64,000 bases of DNA from Bacteroidaceae bacterium (GTDB lineage: Bacteria > Bacteroidota > Bacteroidia > Bacteroidales > Bacteroidaceae): the NCBI GenBank assembly GCA_017451695.1, contig JAFTNW010000014.1:1-64000 (forward strand). Direction: 5' to 3'. Each line of letters opens with the position of its first letter. Positions within the stretch are counted from its first letter, which is position 1. Under the pieces are notes generated by a model. The model was not told the DNA's origin, searched no databases, and was given only the letters and a program-made list of their open reading frames with translations. The position numbers and the translations under genes were made by a program. Of this stretch, positions 46,301 through 56,071 are shown piece by piece.

Positions 46301-46614
46301 AGATTTAAGATTAAAAAGTTAATAAATAATTCCCAAATTAACGCGGCATGCAACCGCAAAACACCAAGACAAAATCGTTAATTTTGCCACGCCCAAAGAG
46401 GGCAAAACAGACCGGCTGAAACAAGCCGGCGATAAAACTTTGCGAATATACAAAAAAGCCACGAAAACAGAAAATATGCAGTGAGAATAAATGATTATAT
46501 ATACTTTTTTAACTAAATTTGCAACTACAATCCCCTTGAACAAAAAACTCAAAAAAAAAGCAGATTTGAAAAGAAAAACAACGCCCGGGATTGTTGTAGA
46601 CTAAAAACATAGCC
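46301..46614. other. Divergent upstream region of POT transporter and glutaredoxin gene
   Basis: No gene in 314 bp. TAAATTTG at 46514-46521 (+) is a -7 match for the glutaredoxin-like gene 93 bp downstream, though without a clear -33 box. A small hairpin CCGGCT/AGCCGG (about 46412-46430) lies in the probable leader of the transporter. Confidence 0.4.
46514..46521 (+). promoter_or_regulatory. Candidate -7 element for the glutaredoxin-like gene
   Basis: TAAATTTG fits TAnnTTTG; no TTTG is visible 19-21 nt upstream. Confidence 0.35.
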
Positions 46615-46878
46615 ATGAAAAGATTACAGATATTTTACAGAGAGGATTGCCCGCATTGCAAAAAGGCATTCAAGTACATCGAGGCACTAAAAGAGGAGAA
46701 CGACCTCTACCGCACTATAGAACCACAGCTTGTAGAAGAGACTTTGGAGGTAGATTACGCAGCCATGTTCGATTACTTTCTTGTACCGACATTCTACATT
46801 GACGACAGCAAGGTACATGAGGGAGTAGTGAGCAAAGAGGATGTGCGCAAAATACTTGAAGCAACGCTTGAAGATTAG
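46615..46878 (+). CDS. Glutaredoxin/thioredoxin-like small redox protein
   Basis: Protein of 87 residues with the thioredoxin-fold pattern: a first strand RLQIFYRE, the active site DCPHCKKA (CxxC at about residues 12-15) and the cis-proline region LVPTFYIDD. The length suits a glutaredoxin rather than a full thioredoxin. It has no signal peptide, so it should act in the cytoplasm on disulfides or mixed disulfides. It is a single-gene unit ending in a long palindrome. Confidence 0.88.
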   Translation: MKRLQIFYREDCPHCKKAFKYIEALKEENDLYRTIEPQLVEETLEVDYAAMFDYFLVPTFYIDDSKVHEGVVSKEDVRKILEATLED

Positions 46879-46944
46879 CAATCCCATATATTACAAATCA
46901 GAACATTACAATAAAATATTTATCCACGATAAAAAAAGACTGTC

Positions 46945-46982
46945 AATAAATGAAAGTGAGAAATTTCTCACTTTCATTTATT
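46945..46982. terminator. Bidirectional terminator, 38-bp perfect palindrome
   Basis: Arms of 19 bases (46945-46963 and 46964-46982) are perfectly complementary with no spacer; A- and T-rich ends serve both directions. It ends the glutaredoxin-like gene (+) and lies over the stop of the tiny ORF at 46978 (-). Confidence 0.85.
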
Positions 46983-47070
46983 TTACCTTGCCACAGGGAA
47001 TTATAAAAAGCTCAGGCTTGGCATGTATCTGCTCTCGATATTCTTCCTCATAAAATATTTGATGTAGCAT
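46978..47070 (-). CDS. Possible small ORF, 30 residues
   Basis: On the minus strand ATG at 47070 opens a 30-residue frame (MLHQIFYEEEYREQIHAK followed by PELFIIPCGKVK) that stops exactly at a strong terminator. The frame stays open upstream past the ATG into the end of the oxidoreductase gene in a different frame (reading TGNRGETNSVILKT just before). Its amino-acid make-up looks protein-like rather than random, so it may be a small gene or the tail of a decayed one. I recognise no family. Confidence 0.3.
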   Translation of the reverse strand: MLHQIFYEEEYREQIHAKPELFIIPCGKVK

Positions 47071-47111
47071 TGTTTTAAGAATAACAGAGTTTGTTTCTCC
47101 TCGGTTACCCG

Positions 47112-47723
47112 TCAAAAGGTTTCCGAGGAGAAATATTCTTCCACCCTTTTGAGCCATCGCTCGCGCTGTTGCTCATCCACGCCCGACACCATGTTAAGGC
47201 TTATCCAATGGCAGTTTTTTATGCCTATGGCTTCAAAGGTTCCCTGGAACAAAGCTTTTGAAAGCGCATTGCCGAAATTTCTCTCATATACATCGGGCGG
47301 GGTATTCATTGTGGTAACCACCGTTACCCTTTTCAATTTTTCAAGACGCGACTGCATGGTGCCGTCGGGCGCATAATCATATGCCACAAGCGGAACAATC
47401 ACTCTATCTATAAAACCTTTTGTGAGGGCAGGCATGAGCATCCACCACACAGGGAAGATAAAAGCGAGGTGCTCGGCCTCTTCCAATTTTGCCTTGTATG
47501 CCAACACCTGTTTATCGAGCAGGGCAAGAGCTTTTTCAGGCTCGTGGCGGGCAAGAACAAAAGCATGAAGGTCGTGACTGCTCATCACAGGATTAAAGTT
47601 CTCTTTATCAAGATATATCACACCGCACTCGCCACACTGCTCGGCACCGCGCTTGGCTGCCATAAGGAGAGCATTGCAGAAACTGCCGTCGTAAGGATGA
47701 TTAAAGACTATCAGAGTTTTCAT
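47112..47723 (-). CDS. NAD(P)H-dependent flavin oxidoreductase (quinone reductase-like)
   Basis: Flavodoxin-fold protein of 203 residues from the ATG at 47723 (MKTLIVFNHPYDGSF); the longer frame upstream has no match. HPYDGSFCNALL binds the FMN/FAD phosphate, and LAFIFPVWWMLMPALTKGFIDRV is the family core, as in MdaB/KefF-type NAD(P)H:quinone reductases. It should reduce quinones or similar acceptors in the cytoplasm. It is followed by the tiny ORF and the palindromic terminator. Confidence 0.9.
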   Translation of the reverse strand: MKTLIVFNHPYDGSFCNALLMAAKRGAEQCGECGVIYLDKENFNPVMSSHDLHAFVLARHEPEKALALLDKQVLAYKAKLEEAEHLAFIFPVWWMLMPALTKGFIDRVIVPLVAYDYAPDGTMQSRLEKLKRVTVVTTMNTPPDVYERNFGNALSKALFQGTFEAIGIKNCHWISLNMVSGVDEQQRERWLKRVEEYFSSETF

Positions 47724-47884
47724 ACTGTTTTTATTACAAGAAACAGCTACGCGGAGAATTTTGTTTATCGGCATACGACACAAACGGAGGGGCGGGAACG
47801 CACAAGAGGACTAATATAAAGCACGGCAAGCGGCGCAATGTTAAAATAGTTAGGAGTTTGTTTTTTTACTTCAAAGGCTTTTAT

Positions 47885-47892
47885 TATATTTG
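47885..47892 (+). promoter_or_regulatory. Candidate promoter of the purM-prfA-pyrF unit
   Basis: TATATTTG fits the -7 consensus, with TTTG at 47857-47860, 24 nt upstream, slightly farther than usual. The leader would be about 100 nt. GC-rich alternating sequence follows (near 47905-47935) with no clear hairpin. Confidence 0.45.
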
Positions 47893-47997
47893 CATGTTAT
47901 TTGTGTGCACGCATGCACATTGCACGCGCACGCAAGGCCGGCGACACCCATCGCCACGTCATAAAAGGATGAAAAACAACAATAAATATTAAGATAG

Positions 47998-49164
47998 ATG
48001 AGCGACCAACGTTACATGATGCGCGGAGTATCGGCATCAAAAGAAGATGTTCACAACGCAATTAAAAACATCGACAAGGGACTTTACCCCAAGGCTTTTT
48101 GTAAGATAATTCCCGACATTCTGGGTGGCGACCCCGAATATTGCAACATAATGCACGCCGACGGTGCGGGTACAAAATCCTCACTTGCGTATCTCTATTG
48201 GAAAGAGACAGGCGACATTTCAGTGTGGAAAGGTATTGCACAGGATGCACTCATAATGAACATAGACGACCTTCTCTGTGTGGGTGCAACGGATAACATC
48301 CTTGTATCATCCACCATAGGACGCAACAAACTGCTTGTGCCGGGCGAGGTCATCTCGGCCATCATCAACGGCACCGACGAATTGCTTGCCGAGCTGCGCG
48401 AGATGGGTGTGGGTGTTTATGCAACAGGTGGCGAGACTGCCGATGTGGGCGATCTTGTGCGCACCATCATTGTGGACAGCACCGTTACCTGCCGCATGAA
48501 ACGCAGCGATGTCATAGATAATGCCAACATAGCAGCAGGCGATGTGATCGTGGGCCTTGCATCATACGGGCAGGCCACATACGAAAAGGAGTACAACGGC
48601 GGCATGGGCAGCAACGGATTGACATCGGCACGCCACGACGTATTCAGCAAATATCTTGCCGAGAAATACCCCGAGAGCTACGACAAGGGAGTGCCCGCCG
48701 AGCTGATATATTCGGGCGGTCTTAAACTCACCGACAAGGTGGAAGATTCTCCCATAGATGCAGGCAAGCTGGTACTCTCCCCCACCCGCACATACGCACC
48801 CATAGTAAAAAAGATACTCGACGCTCTGCGCCCCAACATTCACGGCATGGTACACTGCTCGGGTGGCGCACAAACAAAGGTTATGCACTTTGTGGAGAAC
48901 AAACGCGTAATAAAGAACAATCTATTCCCCATTCCCCCGCTGTTCAAGACCATCAAGGAGCAGAGCGGAACAGATTGGGCCGAAATGTATAAGGTATTCA
49001 ACATGGGCCACCGCTTGGAGGTGTATGTGAAGCCCGAATTTGCCGACGAGATTATTGCCATAAGCAAAAGTTTTGGCGTGGACGCACAGGTTGTGGGCCG
49101 CGTGGAGGCTGCCGAAAAGAACGAGCTTATAATAGAGAGCCCCTACGGCACATTCAAGTATTAA
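47998..49164 (+). CDS. purM: Phosphoribosylformylglycinamidine cyclo-ligase (AIR synthase)
   Basis: Purine-pathway enzyme of 388 residues that closes the imidazole ring, using ATP. Motifs include HADGAGTKSSLAYLYWKETG (the substrate/ATP loop), DDLLCVGA, GVYATGGETADVGD and the C-terminal HCSGGAQTKVMHF. The Bacteroidota form is longer than E. coli PurM (345) and is sometimes labelled only as AIR synthase-related protein, so the assignment is strong but by family. prfA starts 6 bp downstream. Confidence 0.9.
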   Translation: MSDQRYMMRGVSASKEDVHNAIKNIDKGLYPKAFCKIIPDILGGDPEYCNIMHADGAGTKSSLAYLYWKETGDISVWKGIAQDALIMNIDDLLCVGATDNILVSSTIGRNKLLVPGEVISAIINGTDELLAELREMGVGVYATGGETADVGDLVRTIIVDSTVTCRMKRSDVIDNANIAAGDVIVGLASYGQATYEKEYNGGMGSNGLTSARHDVFSKYLAEKYPESYDKGVPAELIYSGGLKLTDKVEDSPIDAGKLVLSPTRTYAPIVKKILDALRPNIHGMVHCSGGAQTKVMHFVENKRVIKNNLFPIPPLFKTIKEQSGTDWAEMYKVFNMGHRLEVYVKPEFADEIIAISKSFGVDAQVVGRVEAAEKNELIIESPYGTFKY

Positions 49165-49170
49165 GAAAGT

Positions 49171-50283
49171 ATGGAGAACGAAAATTCACTTTTGAGCAAG
49201 CTCAACGACCTCGAAGCCCGCTTTCAAGAGGTATCGACGCTGATTACCGACCCCGCCGTGGTGGCCGACATGAAGCGTTATGTGAGGCTCAACAAAGAGT
49301 ATCGCGAGCTGGAAGAGATTCTTGCGGCACGCAAACGATACATAGGGTTGCTCACATCGCAACGCGAGGCAAAAGACCTCCTTGCCAACGAGAGCGACCC
49401 CGAGCTGCGCGAAATGGCACGCGAGGAGCTTGACATTTGCGAAAAGGAGATACCCGCCACCGAGGAGGAGATAAAGTTGTTGCTTATCCCCGCCGACCCG
49501 CAAGACGACAAGAACGCCATCCTTGAAATTCGTGGCGGCACAGGCGGCGACGAGGCTGCAATCTTTGCAGGCGACCTCTTCCGCATGTATAGCAAATACT
49601 GCGAGACCAAGGGCTGGAGACTCGAAGTATCGAGCTGTAGCGAGGGCACATCGGGCGGATACAAGGAGATTATATGCACCGTAACAGGCGAAAAGGTGTA
49701 TGGCACGCTGAAATATGAATCGGGCGTGCACCGCGTGCAACGAGTGCCCGCCACCGAAACACAAGGCCGCGTACACACATCGGCAGCATCGGTGGCAGTG
49801 CTCCCCGAGGCCGAGGCCTTTGATGTGGAGATTACCGAGAGTGCCATCAAATGGGACACCTTCCGTTCAAGCGGTGCCGGCGGACAGAATGTGAACAAGG
49901 TGGAATCGGGAGTGCGCTTGCGCTACCCCTGGCTCAACCCCGAAACAGGGCAGACCGAGGAGATACTCATAGAGTGTACCGAAACACGCGACCAACCCAA
50001 GAACAAAGAGCGCGCACTTGCACGCCTGCGCACCCTTATATATGACCGCGAGCATCAGCGTTATGCCGACGACATTGCAAGCAAGCGCAAGACAATGGTA
50101 TCTACCGGCGACCGTTCGGCAAAGATACGCACCTACAACTACCCACAGGGGCGCATCACCGACCATCGCATAAACTATACAATATACAACCTGTCGGCCT
50201 TTGTCAATGGCGACATACAGGATTGTATAGACCACCTTATTGTGGCCGAGAACACCGAGAGAATGAAAGAAAACGAACTATAA
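49171..50283 (+). CDS. prfA: Peptide chain release factor 1
   Basis: Ribosomal factor of 370 residues that ends translation at UAA and UAG. The tripeptide anticodon PAT is in RVPATETQGR and the catalytic GGQ in SSGAGGQNVNKVES. Domain 1 is the helical N-terminus (about 1-95). It is set between purM and pyrF with gaps of 6 and 14 bp. Confidence 0.97.
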   Translation: MENENSLLSKLNDLEARFQEVSTLITDPAVVADMKRYVRLNKEYRELEEILAARKRYIGLLTSQREAKDLLANESDPELREMAREELDICEKEIPATEEEIKLLLIPADPQDDKNAILEIRGGTGGDEAAIFAGDLFRMYSKYCETKGWRLEVSSCSEGTSGGYKEIICTVTGEKVYGTLKYESGVHRVQRVPATETQGRVHTSAASVAVLPEAEAFDVEITESAIKWDTFRSSGAGGQNVNKVESGVRLRYPWLNPETGQTEEILIECTETRDQPKNKERALARLRTLIYDREHQRYADDIASKRKTMVSTGDRSAKIRTYNYPQGRITDHRINYTIYNLSAFVNGDIQDCIDHLIVAENTERMKENEL

Positions 50284-50297
50284 CAAAACCATAAATC

Positions 50298-51128
50298 ATG
50301 AACAAAGAACAACTTGTAAAACAGATTAAAGAGAAACGCTCGTTTCTATGTGTAGGACTCGACAGCGACATAAAGAAACTGCCCGCTTGCATTAAAGACA
50401 ACGAAGATGCAATATTCGATTTCAACAAAGCAATCATCGATGCCACAGCACCCTACACTGTTGCATACAAGCCCAACCTTGCCTTTTACGAGGCATTCGG
50501 AGTGAAGGGTTGGATAAGCTTTGAAAAGACCGTTAAATACATAAAAGAGAACTACCCCGAAATCTTCATCATAGCCGATGCAAAGCGTGGCGACATAGGC
50601 AACACATCGGCGCTATACGCCCGTTCGTTCTTTGAGGAGATGAAGGTGGATGCACTCACCGTGGCCCCCTACATGGGCGAGGATAGTGTAAAGCCTTTCC
50701 TTGCCTACGAGGACACATGGGTGATACTGCTTGCACTTACATCAAACCCCGGCTCACACGACTTCCAGCTCACAAAAGATGAGGAGGGAACAATGCTCTT
50801 TGAGAAAGTGCTTGCTACATCTAAGCAATGGGGAAGCGACCAAAATATGATGTATGTTGTGGGCGCGACACAGGGCAAATCGTTCGAGAATGTGCGCAGC
50901 ATAGTGCCCAACCACTTCCTGCTTGTCCCCGGCGTGGGCGCACAGGGCGGCTCATTGGAAGAGGTTTGTAAATATGGTATGAACAGCGACTGCGGCTTGC
51001 TTGTAAACGCCAGCCGTGCTATCATTTTTGCCGATGGCAGCGAGAACTTTGCCGCTGTGGCTGCAGAAAAGGCGCGCGACTACCAGCAGCAGATGGAACG
51101 TGAACTAAAAGCCCACAATATCGTCTAA
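50298..51128 (+). CDS. pyrF: Orotidine 5'-phosphate decarboxylase
   Basis: Last enzyme of UMP synthesis, 276 residues, TIM-barrel. [12 protein letters not shown] opens the barrel, YKPNLAFYE follows and the catalytic Asp-Lys-Asp array is in [13 protein letters not shown]. The length and the ending match the type 2 (long) OMP decarboxylase of Bacteroidota and Actinobacteria. It is the third gene of its unit. A gap of 153 bp leads to lpxD. Confidence 0.95.
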   Translation: MNKEQLVKQIKEKRSFLCVGLDSDIKKLPACIKDNEDAIFDFNKAIIDATAPYTVAYKPNLAFYEAFGVKGWISFEKTVKYIKENYPEIFIIADAKRGDIGNTSALYARSFFEEMKVDALTVAPYMGEDSVKPFLAYEDTWVILLALTSNPGSHDFQLTKDEEGTMLFEKVLATSKQWGSDQNMMYVVGATQGKSFENVRSIVPNHFLLVPGVGAQGGSLEEVCKYGMNSDCGLLVNASRAIIFADGSENFAAVAAEKARDYQQQMERELKAHNIV

Positions 51129-51183
51129 TTTTGCATTTTTTGCGTTATTTTATACATAAAGCCACAGAGAATTGGAACAAAAG

Positions 51184-51252
51184 AGTTATCTTCGTATTTT
51201 GAAAAACATAAAGAAACCTGCATGAAACGGCAACGGTCCCGCGCAGATAACT
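51184..51252 (+). promoter_or_regulatory. Separated inverted repeat upstream of lpxD
   Basis: AGTTATCT (51184-51191) and AGATAACT (51245-51252) could pair over 53 nt. A TATCTTCG that is one base off the -7 consensus overlaps the first arm (51187-51194). A regulatory or leader role for the lpx unit is possible but weakly supported. Confidence 0.3.
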
Positions 51253-51281
51253 TATGAAAAATTAAAAGTTTCTATATAGAT

Positions 51282-52313
51282 ATGAAATTCACAGCTCAAC
51301 AAATAGCATCGTTCATCAACGGCGAGGTTATAGGCAACAAAGATGCCGAGGTATATACATTTGCAAAAATAGAGGAAGGCACACCCGGTGCGCTATCGTT
51401 CTTGGCAAATCCCAAATATACCGAATATATATATACCACAAATTCATCGGTGGTGCTTGTGAACAAAGACTTTGAGGCAAAAGGCGAAATCAAAGCCACA
51501 CTCATAAAGGTTGACAACGCATACGAGAGCCTTGCAAAGCTCATGACAATGTACGAGGCAAGCAAGCCCAAGAAACAGGGAATAAGCTCGCTTGCATCAA
51601 TCTCCCCCACTGCAAAGGTGGGCGAGAATTGCTACATTGCACCCTTTGCAGTGATTGGCGACGGTTGCGAGATTGGCGACGGCTGTTTCATCCACGATGG
51701 TGTTTCAGTGGGCGACGGTGCCAAGATTGGCAACAACTGCATACTCTATGCACATGTTACAGTTTATCACGATTGCCGCATTGGCAACAACTGTATCCTG
51801 CACAGCGGCAGCGTAATAGGTGCCGACGGATTCGGTTTTGCCCCCACTGCCGATGGTTACAACAAGATACCCCAAACAGGTATTGTAGTTATAGAAGACA
51901 ATGTGGAGATTGGCGCCAACACCTGTATAGACCGCGCCACCATGGGCTCTACGGTTATACACCAAGGTGTAAAGCTCGATAACCTTATACAGATTGCACA
52001 CAACGACGAGATTGGCTCGCACACGGTTATGGCTGCTCAAGCTGCCGTTGCAGGCTCCACAAAAATAGGCGAATGGTGTGTAATGGGCGGCCAGGCCGGA
52101 ATCTCGGGACACTGCACCATAGGCGACCGCACAATGGTGGGCCCGCAGTGCGGTACAATAGGCAGCCGCAAGGGTGGCGAGCAGTTGCTTGGCTCGCCCG
52201 CAATGGAGGCAAAAGAGTATATGCGAATTTCGGCATATATGCGCCGCTTGCCCGAGCTCGACAAGAAGGTAAAAGAGCTCATGAAAGAGATTGAATCATT
52301 GAAAAAACAATAA
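51282..52313 (+). CDS. lpxD: UDP-3-O-acylglucosamine N-acyltransferase
   Basis: Lipid A enzyme of 343 residues that adds the second acyl chain to UDP-3-O-acyl-GlcN. The N-terminal domain (1-95) contains [10 protein letters not shown] and a typical uridine site; the rest is a left-handed beta-helix of hexapeptide repeats ([20 protein letters not shown]), with the catalytic His expected in [13 protein letters not shown]. The C-terminal helix closes the trimer. lpxC/fabZ starts 14 bp later. Confidence 0.96.
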   Translation: MKFTAQQIASFINGEVIGNKDAEVYTFAKIEEGTPGALSFLANPKYTEYIYTTNSSVVLVNKDFEAKGEIKATLIKVDNAYESLAKLMTMYEASKPKKQGISSLASISPTAKVGENCYIAPFAVIGDGCEIGDGCFIHDGVSVGDGAKIGNNCILYAHVTVYHDCRIGNNCILHSGSVIGADGFGFAPTADGYNKIPQTGIVVIEDNVEIGANTCIDRATMGSTVIHQGVKLDNLIQIAHNDEIGSHTVMAAQAAVAGSTKIGEWCVMGGQAGISGHCTIGDRTMVGPQCGTIGSRKGGEQLLGSPAMEAKEYMRISAYMRRLPELDKKVKELMKEIESLKKQ

Positions 52314-52327
52314 AAAAAATATTTGCC

Positions 52328-53710
52328 ATGAACAAGCAAAAAACATTGAACGGAAGTTTCTCGCTATTCGGTAAAGGACTTCACACGGGATTGAGCCTCA
52401 CTGTAACATTCAACCCCGCCCCCGAGAACTACGGATACAAAATACAGCGTATCGACCTCCCGGGAGAGCCCATCATTGATGCAGTAGCAGAGAACGTAAC
52501 AGAAACCACACGCGGCACCGTGCTCACAAGAGGTGAGGCACGAGTAAGCACGGTGGAGCATGCTATGGCAGCCCTTTTTGCATTGGGTATAGACAACTGC
52601 TTGATGCAGGTGAACGGCCCCGAGTTCCCCATACTCGACGGTAGCGCAAAATTCTATGTAGAGAACATTGAGCGCGTGGGAGTAAAGGAGCAGAATGCCG
52701 AAAAGGATGTATTTGTCATAAAGTCAAAGATTGAGATAAAAGACGAGAAAACAGGCAACTCCATAATAATTCTTCCCGACGAGAATTTCAGCCTTAACGT
52801 ACTTGTGCACTACGACTCGGGCATCCTCTACAACCAATATGCCACACTAGAAAACATGGAGGATTTCAAAGAGGAGATTGCATCGAGCCGCACTTTTGTA
52901 TTTGTACGCGAGCTTGAACCCCTGCTCAACGTGGGACTTATCAAGGGTGGCGACCTCGACAATGCCATTGTGATTTACGAAAAGGAGATGCCACAGGACA
53001 AATACGACCAGCTTGCCGATGTACTTGGTGTACCCCACATGGATGCAAAGAAGCTTGGTTACCTCAACCACAAGCCCCTTGTGTGGAACAACGAGCCCGC
53101 ACGCCACAAGTTGCTCGACATAATAGGCGACCTTGCCCTCATAGGCAAGCCCTTGCAGGGACGCATCATCGCAACCTGCCCGGGCCACACCATTAATAAT
53201 AAGTTCGCGCGCGCGATGCGTAAGGTTATTCGCGAGCACCAGATACAGGCTCCCATCTACGACCCCAACCGCGAGCCCGTTATGGACACAATGCGCATAC
53301 GCGAGTTACTGCCCCACCGCAGCCCCATGCTCCTTATCGACAAAATCATAGAGATAGGTTCAAACTATGCTGTGGGAGTGAAAAACGTAACCAGCAACGA
53401 GGCCTATTTCAACGGGCACTTCCCCAACAACCCGGTGATGCCCGGCGTACTCATTGTAGAGGCAATGTCGCAGTGCGGTGCCACATTTATAATGAATATG
53501 CTCGACGAGCCCGAACTCTACTCCACTTATTTCGTTAAGATAGAGAAGATATCGTTCCACAAACTTGTGGTTCCCGGCGATACTCTTGTGTTCAAGGTAG
53601 AGCAATCCACTCCCCTGCGCCACGGCCTTGCCATGATGCATGGATATGCTTTTGTGGGCGAGAAACTTGTTGCCGAGGCACAATTCACCGGGCAGATAAG
53701 CAAGAAATAA
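52328..53710 (+). CDS. lpxC/fabZ: Fused UDP-3-O-acyl-GlcNAc deacetylase / 3-hydroxyacyl-ACP dehydratase
   Basis: Bifunctional protein of 460 residues, characteristic of Bacteroidota. Residues about 1-305 are LpxC, the zinc deacetylase committing to lipid A: zinc His in VEHAMAALFALG, further ligands in RHKLLDIIGDLALIG, and the catalytic His in ATCPGHTINN. Residues about 320-460 are FabZ: LPHRSPMLLIDKI and the active-site His/Glu in FNGHFPNNPVMPG and VEAMSQ. Joining the two lets one protein divide 3-hydroxyacyl-ACP between lipid A and fatty-acid synthesis. It lies between lpxD and lpxA. Confidence 0.96.
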   Translation: MNKQKTLNGSFSLFGKGLHTGLSLTVTFNPAPENYGYKIQRIDLPGEPIIDAVAENVTETTRGTVLTRGEARVSTVEHAMAALFALGIDNCLMQVNGPEFPILDGSAKFYVENIERVGVKEQNAEKDVFVIKSKIEIKDEKTGNSIIILPDENFSLNVLVHYDSGILYNQYATLENMEDFKEEIASSRTFVFVRELEPLLNVGLIKGGDLDNAIVIYEKEMPQDKYDQLADVLGVPHMDAKKLGYLNHKPLVWNNEPARHKLLDIIGDLALIGKPLQGRIIATCPGHTINNKFARAMRKVIREHQIQAPIYDPNREPVMDTMRIRELLPHRSPMLLIDKIIEIGSNYAVGVKNVTSNEAYFNGHFPNNPVMPGVLIVEAMSQCGATFIMNMLDEPELYSTYFVKIEKISFHKLVVPGDTLVFKVEQSTPLRHGLAMMHGYAFVGEKLVAEAQFTGQISKK

Positions 53711-53741
53711 AGAATTAGAAACAAATAAAACTTTAACTACT

Positions 53742-54512
53742 ATGATCAGTCCATTAGCTTATGTCGATCCCGAAGCAAAATTGGGAGCCAACTGCGAGGT
53801 TGGAGCATTTGCCTTCATCGATAAAAATGTAGTAATTGGCGATAACTGCGTAATTATGCCCCACGCATGTATCATCAGCGGTACACGTATGGGAAACAAT
53901 AACAAGATATACCATGGTGCCATCATAGGCGGCGACCCCCAGGACCTTAAGTTCAAAGGTGAGGAGACTACCGTGGAGATTGGCGACAACAACATGATTC
54001 GCGAGAACGCAACCATACACCGCGGCACAGCCTCCAAAGGCAAAACCGTGGTAGGCAGCAACAATCTGCTCATGGAGAATGTTCACATAGCACACGACTG
54101 CGAGATTGGCAGCGGTTGCATCATAGGCAACTCCACCAAGATTGCCGGCGAGGTGGTTGTTGACGATTGCGCAATCATCAGCGCATGTGTGCTTATACAC
54201 CAATTCTGCCACATCGGCGGTTATGGCATGATACAGGGCGGCAGCCGTTTCAGTAAAGATGTGCCCCCCTACATCATCGTTGGACGCGAGCCTGCAAAGT
54301 ACTGCGGCCTTAACATTGTGGGATTGCGCCGCCGCGGTTTCTCCAACGAAACCATCGGCCACATACACAACGCATATCGCTTGCTTTACAACGATGGCAA
54401 CAACGTATCAAACGCCGTAGCGAAGATTAAAGAGACAATACCTATGATTCCCGAGGTGGAGCACATTGTAAACTTCATTGAGAAAGAGGCTTCACGCGGT
54501 ATTATCGGATAA
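53742..54512 (+). CDS. lpxA: UDP-N-acetylglucosamine acyltransferase
   Basis: First enzyme of lipid A synthesis, 256 residues, a hexapeptide-repeat beta-helix (LGANCEVGAFAFIDKNVVIG) with the catalytic His in NVHIAHDCEIG and a C-terminal helical domain (NIVGLRRRGFSNETI). Order lpxD-lpxC/fabZ-lpxA is the standard Bacteroidota cluster. The next gene starts 19 bp later. Confidence 0.97.
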   Translation: MISPLAYVDPEAKLGANCEVGAFAFIDKNVVIGDNCVIMPHACIISGTRMGNNNKIYHGAIIGGDPQDLKFKGEETTVEIGDNNMIRENATIHRGTASKGKTVVGSNNLLMENVHIAHDCEIGSGCIIGNSTKIAGEVVVDDCAIISACVLIHQFCHIGGYGMIQGGSRFSKDVPPYIIVGREPAKYCGLNIVGLRRRGFSNETIGHIHNAYRLLYNDGNNVSNAVAKIKETIPMIPEVEHIVNFIEKEASRGIIG

Positions 54513-54531
54513 TATTAAGAAAAAAAGAACT

Positions 54532-55101
54532 ATGATATATAAATTCAGGCTATTATCAGACGAGGTCGAAGATTTCAGAAGAGATATCGAGATTGATTCC
54601 GATGCTACCTTCTTTGACCTTCACAAAGCCATTCTGGAATCTGTGGGCTACCCCGACGACCAGATGACATCGTTCTTCATTTGCAACGACAAATGGATAA
54701 AAGAGATTGAAATAACCCGCGAGGAGATGGATAGCATGTCCGAGGAGGATACATATGTAATGGCCGATTGTGTGCTTGGCGACCTTGTAGAAGAGGAGAA
54801 ACAAAAACTCATGTATGTGTTCGACCCCCTTGCCGACCGTGTATTCTACATGGAGCTCAGCAAAATAGAGTTCGGCAAGAACTGCGATGCCGCTACATGC
54901 GTAAAATCCACAGGAGAGGCTCCCAAGCAGACACTCAACTTCGATGAGCTAATGAAGAAAGAGGTTCCCGGAGCGAATGCAGGCAGCGAGTTCGACGAGG
55001 ATTTCTATGGCAGCGACAGCTACAACGACGAGGATATCGACGAGGAGAGTTTCGGAATAGGCGGTATCGAGGATATCAGCTCCATAGACGACCTATACTA
55101 A
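54532..55101 (+). CDS. pRiA4b ORF-3-like (IS1096 passenger TnpR-like) protein
   Basis: Acidic protein of 189 residues from the ATG at 54532 ([18 protein letters not shown]); the frame is open upstream but that part overlaps lpxA. Residues about 1-125 resemble the pRiA4b ORF-3 domain ([35 protein letters not shown]), a small fold named from plasmid and transposon neighbours; there is no resolvase motif. The C-terminal third is Asp/Glu/Gly rich ([18 protein letters not shown]). It is embedded in the lpx-miaA unit, so I take it as a chromosomal gene, not a transposon. Its role is unknown. Confidence 0.82.
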   Translation: MIYKFRLLSDEVEDFRRDIEIDSDATFFDLHKAILESVGYPDDQMTSFFICNDKWIKEIEITREEMDSMSEEDTYVMADCVLGDLVEEEKQKLMYVFDPLADRVFYMELSKIEFGKNCDAATCVKSTGEAPKQTLNFDELMKKEVPGANAGSEFDEDFYGSDSYNDEDIDEESFGIGGIEDISSIDDLY

Positions 55102-55127
55102 AACCACACCCTCACCACAATGGAGAG

Positions 55128-56033
55128 ATGAATAATTTAGTCGTGCTCATCGGCCCCACAGCTGTAGGAAAAACCGAAACAAGCTTTGCAATAGCAAGCC
55201 ACTTTGGCTGCCCAATAATATCGGCCGATTCAAGGCAGATGTATAAGGGAATGGAGATTGGCACGGCAATGCCAACACAAGAGGAGCTTGCCCGACATAA
55301 ACACTATTTTGTCGGGCAGCTCACTCCGGGCGACTATTACAGCGCAGCACGCTACGAGGAGGAGGTGCTTGCGCTGCTCGAAAAAGAGTTCCCACACCAC
55401 CCCACAATGCTACTTTCGGGCGGCTCTATGATGTATATAGATGCCGTGTGCAAAGGGATAGATGATATCCCCACAGTAGATGCCGATACAAGGCAGATGA
55501 TACTCGACAAATACGAACAGCAGGGCTTGGAGCAGTTGAGCAACGAACTGCGCCTGCTCGACCCCGAATATTACAACCAAGCGGATATAAAAAACCCCAA
55601 GCGGGTGATGCATGCGCTTGAAATATGTTACATGACAGGCAAGCCATACAGTTCGTTCCGCAAACAGGAGAAAAAGCAACGCCCATTCAACATTATAAAA
55701 ATAGGATTGCGCCGCGACCGCGATGAACTGTACGAACGCATAAACCGTCGAGTGGAGACGATGATGGAGCAAGGCCTGCTTGAAGAGGTAAAGCGTTTCC
55801 ATCACCTTAAAGAGCACAACTCGCTGAATACCGTAGGCTACAAAGAGTTGTTCAAATACATCGACGGCGAGTGGCCGTTGGACTTTGCCATTGAGAAAAT
55901 AAAGCAAAACACCCGTATATACTCGCGCAAGCAAGTAACCTGGTACCGCAAAGACGAGGAGATTACCTGGTTCCACCCAAGTGAAACAGAGAAGATAATA
56001 GCACACATTGAAGAATGCATCGGTGCGCATTAG
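55128..56033 (+). CDS. miaA: tRNA dimethylallyltransferase
   Basis: Transfers the dimethylallyl group to A37 of tRNAs that read codons starting with U. The 301-residue product has the P-loop [13 protein letters not shown] (about 7-19), [32 protein letters not shown] and LLSGGSMMY, then [19 protein letters not shown] and the C-terminal [14 protein letters not shown]. It follows the pRiA4b-like gene by 26 bp. Confidence 0.95.
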   Translation: MNNLVVLIGPTAVGKTETSFAIASHFGCPIISADSRQMYKGMEIGTAMPTQEELARHKHYFVGQLTPGDYYSAARYEEEVLALLEKEFPHHPTMLLSGGSMMYIDAVCKGIDDIPTVDADTRQMILDKYEQQGLEQLSNELRLLDPEYYNQADIKNPKRVMHALEICYMTGKPYSSFRKQEKKQRPFNIIKIGLRRDRDELYERINRRVETMMEQGLLEEVKRFHHLKEHNSLNTVGYKELFKYIDGEWPLDFAIEKIKQNTRIYSRKQVTWYRKDEEITWFHPSETEKIIAHIEECIGAH

Positions 56034-56071
56034 ACAATATCCACACGGCACATTCATAAAAAAAATCACAA

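Noticed and set aside
54532-55101. Transposon or resolvase gene
   Set aside because: Despite the TnpR-passenger name, no resolvase or transposase motif or terminal repeats are seen and the gene is in an operon with miaA.
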